Translations under genes and position numbers: made by a program
DNA from: Thermoleophilia bacterium
GTDB lineage: Bacteria; Actinomycetota; Thermoleophilia; Miltoncostaeales; Miltoncostaeaceae
Reading direction: 5' to 3'
DNA: 12,790 nucleotides
NCBI GenBank assembly: GCA_016463385.1
Contig: JAEMRL010000026.1
Location: 1-12,790 of the forward strand
The notes under the pieces: model-generated
Seen by the model: only the letters and a program-made list of their open reading frames with translations
What the model was told of the DNA's origin: nothing
Databases searched by the model: none
Shown here: piece after piece, positions 1 to 6,164 of the stretch
Layout: the number at the start of each line of letters is the position of its first letter
How positions within the stretch are numbered: the stretch's first letter is position 1

Positions 1-2
1 CC

Positions 3-473
3 CCCGTGGACACCGAGGAGCTCGTCACCGCCGAGGCCGTCTGGATCGCCGTTCGCGCGGGCACCTACGGATGCGTCCCGATGGTCGTCGCGATGGTCTT
101 CGGGCTCGATCCGAGCTGGGGCATGCTGGCCGTGCCCCCGATCGCGATGGTCGCCGGCTTCGGCTGGGCCGCCTTCGGCATCGCGATCGCCTCGAAGATG
201 AACTCCTTCGAGAACTTCAGCTATGTGATCAGCGCGGTGCTGACCCCCCTGTTCCTGGTCGCGGGCACCTTCTTCCCGCTCGACGAGCTCCCCGGATGGG
301 CGCAGGCGCTGGCCTGGTTCAACCCCCTCTTCCACCTCGTCGAGCTGGTGCGGCACGCGGTCTTCGGCTGGGAGTTCCCCCTCGACCTGGCGCACATGGG
401 GATCCTGATCGTCTTCGGCCTGATCACCTGGCGGATCGCGGTCGCGGGGATGACGCGCAAGCTGATCAGCTGA
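3..473 (+). CDS. ABC-2 type transporter permease (NodJ/DrrB-like), 3' part only
   Basis: This is the C-terminal part of an integral membrane permease of the ABC-2 export family. The reading frame is open to the left edge, so the true start lies outside the window. About 156 residues are visible, whereas family members usually have about 250. Hydrophobic segments include one rich in Val, Ala and Met near the start, one around WGMLAVPPIAMVAGFGWAAF, one around SYVISAVLTPLFLVAGTFF and one near the C-terminus. The signature is the stretch with GTFFPLDELP followed by a Trp-Phe-Asn-Pro-Leu and then HLVELVRHAVFG, which matches the conserved C-terminal region of NodJ/DrrB-type permeases. By family knowledge it would pair with an ATP-binding subunit to export lipids, glycolipids or drugs; that partner is probably just upstream. 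The substrate cannot be told. A hairpin begins 6 bases after the stop. Confidence 0.85.
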   Translation, partial: PVDTEELVTAEAVWIAVRAGTYGCVPMVVAMVFGLDPSWGMLAVPPIAMVAGFGWAAFGIAIASKMNSFENFSYVISAVLTPLFLVAGTFFPLDELPGWAQALAWFNPLFHLVELVRHAVFGWEFPLDLAHMGILIVFGLITWRIAVAGMTRKLIS

Positions 474-478
474 CGCGC

Positions 479-508
479 CCTTGAGCCGGGCGGCGACCCG
501 TCTCAAGG
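479..508 (+). terminator. hairpin terminator (no U-tract) after the ABC permease
   Basis: An inverted repeat lies 6 bases past the permease stop. The outer arms CCTTGAG (479-485) and CTCAAGG (502-508) pair perfectly. After one C/T mismatch an inner CGGG/CCCG stem (487-490 with 497-500) closes a 6-base loop. No T-run follows. GC-rich actinobacteria often use such hairpins without a U-tail, so a terminator separating the permease from the BLUF gene is the best reading. An attenuator or regulatory leader hairpin for the BLUF transcript is the alternative. Confidence 0.55.
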
Positions 509-561
509 CCCCGTACGGAGTGCCGATACCGCGAGAGGCCGGACACTCCCGACGAGGGCCG

Positions 562-987
562 ATGAAGCGCATCATCTACTGCAGCCAGGCGGTGCACGAC
601 TTCCCGCCGGACGAGCTCGTCACGCTCCTCGATCGCGCGCGCGAGCGCAACGCGGCGTGCGGCCTCACCGGGATGCTGCTCTACAGCAGCCAGAGCTTCC
701 TGCAGATGGTCGAGGGTGACGCCGATGCGATCGAGGCCACCTACGCGCGGATCCGCGACGACGAGCGGCACATGAACCTGCGGCTGCTGCTGGACGCGGA
801 GGTGCCGGCCCGGCTGTTCCCCGACTGGACGATGGGCTTCGAGCACGTTGACGACGAGGAGCTCGCCGACGAGCTCGACGGGTTCACGCCCGCGACCCGG
901 TACCCCCTGGTCAACCCCGACCTCATCACCAACGCCACCGTCGCGCAGACGCTGCTCACCCTGTACGCCAGGAACCGGGTCCGGTGA
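562..987 (+). CDS. stand-alone BLUF-domain blue-light photoreceptor
   Basis: This 141-residue protein is a flavin-binding blue-light sensor of the BLUF family. The ATG start is chosen because the BLUF fold begins at once with KRIIYCS and a GAGGG lies 3 bases upstream; a longer TTG start at 481 would fall inside the upstream hairpin. All key photocycle residues seen in AppA-type BLUF domains are present: Tyr6 (AppA Tyr21), Asn30 (Asn45), Gln48 in the LQMVEG motif (Gln63), and Trp89 and Met91 in DWTMGF (Trp104, Met106). The core occupies about residues 1-92. The remaining 50 residues are an acidic and then helical tail, where short BLUF proteins such as PapB, BlrB and Slr1694 contact partners. 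There is no output domain. The stop overlaps the start of the GGDEF-EAL gene, so the likely partner is that protein. A CCGTACGG palindrome at 511-518 lies in the leader. Confidence 0.93.
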   Translation: MKRIIYCSQAVHDFPPDELVTLLDRARERNAACGLTGMLLYSSQSFLQMVEGDADAIEATYARIRDDERHMNLRLLLDAEVPARLFPDWTMGFEHVDDEELADELDGFTPATRYPLVNPDLITNATVAQTLLTLYARNRVR

Positions 988-3056
988 CACCCCGCCCGCC
1001 GGCCGCCTCCGGCCCGGAGGCGTCGGCCCTGCGGGCGACCGAGGTCGAGCTCTTCTCGCTGGCCGGGCACGACGGCTTGCTGCGGGAGGTCAACGGCGCG
1101 TTCGCCCGGTTGCTCGGGATCCCGCTCGCCGAGATCGCCGGCCGGTCGTTGCTCGAGCTGGTCGACCCCGACGACCTCGAGCGGGTCGTCGCGGGGCTCT
1201 CCGCGCTGGAGGCAGGCGCCCCCGAGGTCCTCTTCGAGTGCCGCTTCCTGCAGCGCGGCGGCTCGATGGTCCACCTGCAGTGGGTCGCCCGTCCCGCCGA
1301 CGGGATCGACGGCTGGTGGGCCTCCGGCCGCGACACGACGGCGTTCCACCGCCTGCTGGCCGAGCAGATCGATCTCCGCGCGCGTTTCGACCTCGCCCTC
1401 GGGAAGGCGACCGCCGCCCTCTGGGAGCTCGACGTGCCCTCGGGCCGCTTCACCTGGGGGCACGAGGCCGCGGCCCTGCTCGGTGTCGAGCTCGGCGGCG
1501 TACCGCAGGACGCAGCGGCACTTGCGGCGCTCGTGCACCCCGACGACGCGGAGGGTCTGCGGGCGGCCATCGACGAGCTCGCGACGGATGGGGCGGCTGA
1601 GGTGGGCGTGCGCGTCGGCGTGGAGCCGGGGCTTCGCCACCTCTCGCTCCGCGGGAGGGTGCTCGACCACGACCGGCGCGGGCGGGCCGTGCGGGCGGTC
1701 GGCCTGGTGCTCGACGTGACCGTCGAGAAGGCCATGGAGGAGCAGATGCTCCGCATGGTCATGAGGGACGCGCTCACCGGGGCGCCCAACCGCCGCGCCT
1801 TCGACCAGGCGGTGCGGGGTGAATGGCGCCGCAGCACCCGCGCCGGCTCGCAGCTGTCGGTGGTGATGATCGACATCGACGACTTCAAGGCGTTCAACGA
1901 CGCCTTCGGCCACCTGGTGGGTGACGAGGCCCTCTGCGCGGTGGCGCGCGCCCTGGCGGCCGCCCTTCACCGGGAGGGCGACCTCCTCGCGCGCTTCGGC
2001 GGGGAGGAGTTCGCCGTCGTGCTCCCGGGCGCCGACCACGAGGGCGCGCGCGAGGTGGCCGGGCGCCTTGCGGAGGCGGTCCGGGCGGTCGTCGTGAGGC
2101 AGGCGCCGGGCTGGGCGCTGACCGTCTCGGTGGGGACCGCCAGCCGGGCCGCCGGCGACGCGGACGGCACGCCCCGCGAGCTGCTGGCACGCGCCGACGA
2201 GGCCCTGTACGCGGCGAAGGCCGCCGGCAAGGACCGGGTGGTCGTGTACGAGCACGTCCTCGCGGCACGCGCGCGACAGGAGGCCGAGATCGCCGCCGGA
2301 CTCGCCGCAGAGCAGTTCACCCTGCACTACCAGCCGCTGATCGGGCTCGATTCGGGCGCGGTGGTGGGCTTCGAGGCGCTGATGCGCTGGAACCGGCCAG
2401 GACACGGCCTGGTCCCGCCCGACGACTTCATCCCGGTGGCCGAGGCGTCGTCGCTGATCTGCGACCTCGGCCGGTGGGCTCTCCGCGAGGCCTGCCGTCA
2501 GCTCGCGCGCTGGAGGGCCGACGGCCTCGATCCGGAGCGGATGCTCCGCGTCGCGGTGAACATCTCGGGCCGGCACATGGCGACGCCCGCGATCGTGGAG
2601 GACGTCGAGGCCGCGCTCGCGGAGACCGGGATCGCCCCGGAGCGACTCGAGCTGGAGCTCACCGAGACCACGCTGCTCGACGCCGGGGTTGCGGAGGAGC
2701 ACCTGGCGCGGTTGCGCGCGCGGGGTGTGTCGGTCGCCCTCGACGACTTCGGCACCGGGTTCACCTCGATCGGCCAGCTCTCCGGGCTACCGGTGGACAC
2801 GCTCAAGATCGACCGCAGCTTCGTCGGCTCCGCGGACGCCCGCCGCCGCGGCCTGGTGACCCTCATCATCCAGGCTGCGCACGCCTTCGGGCTGGGCGTC
2901 GTGGCCGAGGGGGTGGAGGACCTCGAGACGCTCCAGGAGCTGGGCGACCTCGGTTGCGACACGGTCCAGGGCTTCCTGATGGCCCGGCCGATGGACCCCG
3001 AGCGGGCGGCGGGTTGGCTGGCGGGCCGCACGGGGATGCCGTCCGGCGCGCTCTGA
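984..3056 (+). CDS. PAS-PAS-GGDEF-EAL cyclic-di-GMP synthase/phosphodiesterase
   Basis: This 690-residue protein makes and/or degrades the second messenger cyclic di-GMP. The GTG start overlaps the BLUF stop by four bases (GTGA). Two PAS-like sensor domains occupy about residues 22-120 and 135-248, followed by a short helical linker. The GGDEF domain (about 255-420) has DALTGAPNRRAF at 262, the metal-binding DIDDF at 297-301 and the active-site GGEEF at 339-343. An inhibitory I-site RxxD (Arg330, Asp333) has the spacing seen in PleD. The EAL domain (about 435-680) has EAL at 464-466, ELTE at 558-561, DDFGTGF from 587, KIDRSF from 608, EGVED from 642 and a QGF motif. Both catalytic halves therefore look competent, which is less common than one degenerate half. 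There is no transmembrane segment, so it is cytosolic. Coupling to the BLUF gene suggests light sets which activity dominates; this is inference. It converges on the OsmC gene with 7 bases between stops. Confidence 0.95.
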   Translation: MTPRPPAASGPEASALRATEVELFSLAGHDGLLREVNGAFARLLGIPLAEIAGRSLLELVDPDDLERVVAGLSALEAGAPEVLFECRFLQRGGSMVHLQWVARPADGIDGWWASGRDTTAFHRLLAEQIDLRARFDLALGKATAALWELDVPSGRFTWGHEAAALLGVELGGVPQDAAALAALVHPDDAEGLRAAIDELATDGAAEVGVRVGVEPGLRHLSLRGRVLDHDRRGRAVRAVGLVLDVTVEKAMEEQMLRMVMRDALTGAPNRRAFDQAVRGEWRRSTRAGSQLSVVMIDIDDFKAFNDAFGHLVGDEALCAVARALAAALHREGDLLARFGGEEFAVVLPGADHEGAREVAGRLAEAVRAVVVRQAPGWALTVSVGTASRAAGDADGTPRELLARADEALYAAKAAGKDRVVVYEHVLAARARQEAEIAAGLAAEQFTLHYQPLIGLDSGAVVGFEALMRWNRPGHGLVPPDDFIPVAEASSLICDLGRWALREACRQLARWRADGLDPERMLRVAVNISGRHMATPAIVEDVEAALAETGIAPERLELELTETTLLDAGVAEEHLARLRARGVSVALDDFGTGFTSIGQLSGLPVDTLKIDRSFVGSADARRRGLVTLIIQAAHAFGLGVVAEGVEDLETLQELGDLGCDTVQGFLMARPMDPERAAGWLAGRTGMPSGAL

Positions 3057-3063
3057 GCCGCGG

Positions 3064-3555
3064 TCAGGCGATGCGCAGTTCCCGCTCCACCGGCACCGGT
3101 CGCGCCAGCACGTCGTAGACCGGGCAGTGCCGGTCGACGGCGTCGGCGAGCTCCCGGTAGCGCTCGTCGGTCTCGGGGCCGTCGAGAGTCACCACCATCC
3201 GGATCGCCGCGTAGCCGGCGGGCACCTCGGCGATGCCGAGGAAGCCGCGCAGGTCGAGGTCGCCCTCCACCTCGACCCCGATCCGGTCGAGCGCGACCCC
3301 GAGCTCGGAGGCCCAGAGCCGGTAGGTGACCGCCTGGCAGGTGGCCAGGCTCGTGAGCAGGAGCTCCACCGGGCTCTGGGCGGTGTCGCCGCCACCGAAC
3401 GAGCGCGGCTCGTCGGCGGCCACCTCGTGGCCGCGCGCCGTGGTGGTGCAGCGCATCCCCTCGCCGAGCTCGGTGCTCACCGCGACCTTCACGCGGGCCA
3501 GCGAGGCGTCCTCGCGGAAGCGGCCGGCGAGCTTCGCGTGAGGGGCGGGATTCAT
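3064..3555 (-). CDS. OsmC/Ohr-family thiol protein
   Basis: This 163-residue cytosolic protein belongs to the OsmC family, whose characterised members reduce organic hydroperoxides or act in stress defence. Two conserved cysteines are visible: Cys73 in the SPVELLLTSLATC block and Cys144 in the DRHCPVYDVL block, with Glu64 ahead of the first. The FGGGDTAQSP stretch is the usual lead-in to the first Cys helix. The length is normal for the family. The ATG at 3555 is chosen because it starts the family-like N-terminus and sits 8 bases after a good -10 box (TACGAT). No Shine-Dalgarno stands out, so it may be leaderless. The frame stays open upstream into the antisense of the dehydrogenase gene, which is a high-GC artefact. 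It could be the YhfA-like branch of the family rather than a true peroxidase; the sequence alone does not settle this. Confidence 0.92.
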   Translation of the reverse strand: MNPAPHAKLAGRFREDASLARVKVAVSTELGEGMRCTTTARGHEVAADEPRSFGGGDTAQSPVELLLTSLATCQAVTYRLWASELGVALDRIGVEVEGDLDLRGFLGIAEVPAGYAAIRMVVTLDGPETDERYRELADAVDRHCPVYDVLARPVPVERELRIA

Positions 3556-3563
3556 CCGCCGCG

Positions 3564-3569
3564 ATCGTA
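3564..3569 (-). promoter_or_regulatory. -10 box (TACGAT) for the OsmC-type gene
   Basis: Read on the minus strand, TACGAT fits the actinobacterial TANNNT -10 consensus. It is followed by 8 bases and then the ATG at 3555, which puts transcription start at or within a base or two of the start codon. AT-rich hexamers are rare in this GC-rich DNA. No convincing -35 was found. Confidence 0.5.
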
Positions 3570-3602
3570 ACGGGCGCGCCACCTCCCCGGTGGACCGCGG
3601 CG

Positions 3603-3608
3603 TATTGT
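3603..3608 (+). promoter_or_regulatory. -10 box (TATTGT) for the dehydrogenase-pyrophosphorylase operon
   Basis: TATTGT fits TANNNT and lies about 34 bases before the ATG at 3643. That leaves a leader of roughly 28 bases carrying the GGGGAG ribosome site at 3633-3638. Two short inverted repeats flank it: CCACC/GGTGG at 3579-3593 and CCGGC/GCCGG at 3609-3621. No clear -35 is seen. It shares an 87-base divergent spacer with the OsmC-type promoter. Confidence 0.45.
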
Positions 3609-3642
3609 CCGGCGCAGCCGGCCACCGACCGCGGGGAGCAGC

Positions 3643-4734
3643 ATGAGGGGACTCACCTTCCAGGGAACGCACGACGTCCGGGTGGAGGACGTGCCCGATC
3701 CCACGATCGAGCACCCCGGCGACGCCATCGTGCGCGTCACCCTCGCGGGGATCTGCGGGTCGGACCTGCACATCTACAACGCCGGCGAGGCGTTCGGCTT
3801 CGCACCGGGCTCGCGTCTCGGCCACGAGTTCATCGGCACCGTCGAGGCGGTCGGCCCCGAGGTCACGGGCGTCGCCGCCGGTGACCGCGTGATGTCGTCG
3901 TGCTCGGTGGCCTGCGGCGAGTGCACCTGGTGCCGCGAGGGCCTGGCGTCCTCCTGCGTCAAGTGGTCCCTCTTCGGCTGGGCGCCCCGCGTCTGGGCCC
4001 ACGGGGGCGCCGTCCAGGGTGGCCAGTCCGAGCTGGTGCGCGTCCCGCTCGCCGACTCGACGCTGCACCCGATGCCGGAGGCCCTGTCGGGCGCCGACCG
4101 GGAGATGAGCCTGCTGCCGCTGGTGGACGTGATGTCGACCGGCTGGCACGGCCTCACCTCGGCGGGCGCGGCGCCCGGCCAGTCGGTGGTGGTGATCGGC
4201 GACGGTGCGGTCGGCCTGGCCGGCGTGCACGGTGCCCGCGCCAAGGGCGCCGAGCGCATCATCTGCCTGGGCCACCACGCCGACCGGCTCGCCACGGCGA
4301 CCGCCCTCGGCGCGACGCTGACGATCTCCTCGCGCGACGACGACGAGATCAAGGAGGCCGTCATGGAGCACACCGGCGGCGAGGGCGCCCACGTGGTGGT
4401 CGACTCGATCTCCGGCCCGGGCTCCATGGCGAGCGCCCACGCGTGCGTGCGTCCGGGTGGGACCATCGCCTGTCTGGGTATGGACCACTTCATGGGCAAG
4501 ACGCCGTCGGTCAACTGGTTCGACCAGTTCCTGCGCAACATCTCGGTCACCGGCGGGCTGGTGCCGGGCAAGCGCTACTTCCCGGAGCTGCTGGCGCTGG
4601 TCGAGTCGGGCACGCTCGACCCGGCTCCGATGCTCTCGCACACGATCACACTCGACGAGGCGGCCGACGGCTACCGGCTGATGGCCGACCGCGCGGAGGG
4701 CGTCACGAAGGTGGCGCTCCGGCCCGCGGGGTGA
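3643..4734 (+). CDS. zinc-dependent medium-chain alcohol/polyol dehydrogenase
   Basis: This 363-residue enzyme belongs to the zinc-containing medium-chain dehydrogenase family and would oxidise an alcohol, or reduce an aldehyde or ketone, using NAD(P). Catalytic-zinc candidates are Cys38 (in CGSDLH), His61 and Glu62 (in GHEF). The structural-zinc loop is complete, with Cys91, Cys94, Cys97 and Cys105 in CX2CX2CX7C spacing. The Rossmann glycine motif GDGAVG sits at 186-191, followed by ICLGHHADR, a region compatible with either cofactor. The ATG is supported by GGGGAG four bases upstream. The stop overlaps the next gene's GTG (GTGA), so it is coupled to a UDP-sugar pyrophosphorylase. That pairing hints at sugar or polyol chemistry, but the substrate cannot be assigned from sequence. 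Threonine- or sorbitol-dehydrogenase-like roles are alternatives. Confidence 0.93.
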   Translation: MRGLTFQGTHDVRVEDVPDPTIEHPGDAIVRVTLAGICGSDLHIYNAGEAFGFAPGSRLGHEFIGTVEAVGPEVTGVAAGDRVMSSCSVACGECTWCREGLASSCVKWSLFGWAPRVWAHGGAVQGGQSELVRVPLADSTLHPMPEALSGADREMSLLPLVDVMSTGWHGLTSAGAAPGQSVVVIGDGAVGLAGVHGARAKGAERIICLGHHADRLATATALGATLTISSRDDDEIKEAVMEHTGGEGAHVVVDSISGPGSMASAHACVRPGGTIACLGMDHFMGKTPSVNWFDQFLRNISVTGGLVPGKRYFPELLALVESGTLDPAPMLSHTITLDEAADGYRLMADRAEGVTKVALRPAG

Positions 4735-6152
4735 GCGCCGGCGGGGACACCGGCCTCCGCGAGCGGCTGGAGGAGGCGGGCCAGGGCCACCTGGCGCGCG
4801 CCCTCGACGGCCTGGAGGGCGAGGCCCGGGATCGGCTGCGGGCCGAGATCGAGGCGCTCGACCTCGCCCTGATCCGGCGCCTGGTCGACGGCCTGGTGGG
4901 CGACGACGACCACGGCGTGGCGGGCGAGATCGCCCCTCCCGACCCGGCCGGGGTGATCGCCCTGCCGCGCGGCCCCGAGGACGAGGAGCGCGACCGGCGG
5001 GCGCGGGAGGCCGGCGAGGCCCTGCTGCGCGAGGGTGGCGTCGCCGCGGTGCTTCTGGCGGGCGGCCAGGGCACCCGCCTCGGGTACGACGGCCCGAAAG
5101 GCCTCTACCCGTTCGCCCCCCTCACGGGTCGCACGCTCTTCTCGCACCACGCCGCCAAGATCGCGGCGCTGCGGGCGCGCTACGGCGGCGCGCTGCCCTG
5201 GTACGTGCTCACCTCACCGGCCAACGACGCGCCTACGCGCGCCGCCTTCGAGGAGAACGACCACTACGGCCTCGCGCCGGAGTCGGTGCGGCTGGTGGTG
5301 CAGGGGACGCTCCCGGCGGTCGACGCCGCCAGCGGCGAGATCCTGCGCGACGCGCCCGACCACCTGGCCCTGTCGCCCGACGGCCACGGCGGACTGCTGT
5401 CGGCGCTCGCCTCCTCGGGCGCCCTGGAGGAGATGTCGCGGGAGGGGATCCGCACGATCTTCACGTTCCAGGTCGACAACCCGCTCGCGCGCGTCTGCCG
5501 GCCGGAGCTGCTCGGCCACCACGTGCTCGCCGGAGCGGACATGGCATCGGTGGTCGTGCGCAAGCTCACGGCCGAGGAGAAGATGGGCGTCATCGCCCGG
5601 GTCGACGGCCGCACCGCGGTCGTGGAGTACAGCGACCTGCCCGACGCGCTTGCGCAGCAGCGGGACGCCGAGGGCGCGCTCGTCTACTGGGCGGGCTCGA
5701 TCGCGGTCCACTGCATCGAGGTGGACTTCGCGCGCCGGCTGACCGAGGGCGGACTGCGCCTGCCCTACCACCACGCCCTGAAGAAGGTGCCCCATCTCGA
5801 CGCCGACGGCCGGCGGGTGGAGCCCGGGGCGCCGAACGCCGTGAAGTTCGAGACCTTCCTCTTCGACGCCCTGCCCTCGGCCGACCGCACGGTCACGGTC
5901 GAGGCGGCCCGCGAGGACGAGTTCTCGCCGATCAAGAACGCCGAGGGCTCCGACTCGCCGGCGACCGCGCGGCGCGATCTCAACCGCCTCCACGCGCGCT
6001 GGCTCGAGGCCGCGGGAGTGCCGGTGCCGCGCGATTCCGGCGGCGAGCCGGTGGACGTGGAGATCGATCCCCGCGTGGCCCTCGAGGGCCCCGACCTGGC
6101 CGGCGCGCTGCCACCCGGCTTCGCGGTGACCGGCCCGACGGTCATCCCGTGA
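4731..6152 (+). CDS. UDP-sugar pyrophosphorylase, eukaryotic UAP1/UDPGP type
   Basis: This 473-residue enzyme transfers uridylyl from UTP to a sugar 1-phosphate, making UDP-GlcNAc, UDP-GalNAc or UDP-glucose. The nucleotide loop LAGGQGTRLG is at 109-118 and is followed by a Pro-Lys. QVDN at 247-250, a VVEYSDLPD block, NAVKFETFLFD and REDEFSPIKN at 394-403 follow in the order and wording of human UAP1 (AGX). It therefore belongs to the UDPGP type 1 family and not to the bacterial GalU or GlmU families. The length is close to the usual 470-520. About 100 N-terminal residues form a helical region rich in Glu, Arg and Leu. The GTG start is chosen for its four-base overlap with the dehydrogenase stop. 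UAP1-like motifs favour GlcNAc-1-P, but glucose-1-P remains possible. Confidence 0.92.
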   Translation: MSAGGDTGLRERLEEAGQGHLARALDGLEGEARDRLRAEIEALDLALIRRLVDGLVGDDDHGVAGEIAPPDPAGVIALPRGPEDEERDRRAREAGEALLREGGVAAVLLAGGQGTRLGYDGPKGLYPFAPLTGRTLFSHHAAKIAALRARYGGALPWYVLTSPANDAPTRAAFEENDHYGLAPESVRLVVQGTLPAVDAASGEILRDAPDHLALSPDGHGGLLSALASSGALEEMSREGIRTIFTFQVDNPLARVCRPELLGHHVLAGADMASVVVRKLTAEEKMGVIARVDGRTAVVEYSDLPDALAQQRDAEGALVYWAGSIAVHCIEVDFARRLTEGGLRLPYHHALKKVPHLDADGRRVEPGAPNAVKFETFLFDALPSADRTVTVEAAREDEFSPIKNAEGSDSPATARRDLNRLHARWLEAAGVPVPRDSGGEPVDVEIDPRVALEGPDLAGALPPGFAVTGPTVIP

Positions 6153-6164
6153 GCCGCCTCTCTC

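Noticed and set aside
481..561. Longer BLUF start at TTG 481
   Set aside because: It would start inside the hairpin, adds sequence foreign to the BLUF fold, and the ATG at 562 has GAGGG just ahead.
741..2702. 653-codon minus-strand open frame opposite the BLUF and GGDEF-EAL genes
   Set aside because: Its translation is low-complexity Arg/Gly/Glu/Ala sequence with no domain, and it lies opposite two genes with full motif sets. High GC keeps antisense frames open.
3556..4641. Upstream extension of the OsmC-type frame to 525 residues
   Set aside because: It is antisense to the dehydrogenase and lacks any recognisable domain; the OsmC domain is complete from 3555.
3900..4730. Upstream extension of the pyrophosphorylase frame to 750 residues
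   Set aside because: The extra part is the wrong frame of the dehydrogenase gene; the GTG at 4731 gives the usual family length and a four-base overlap.
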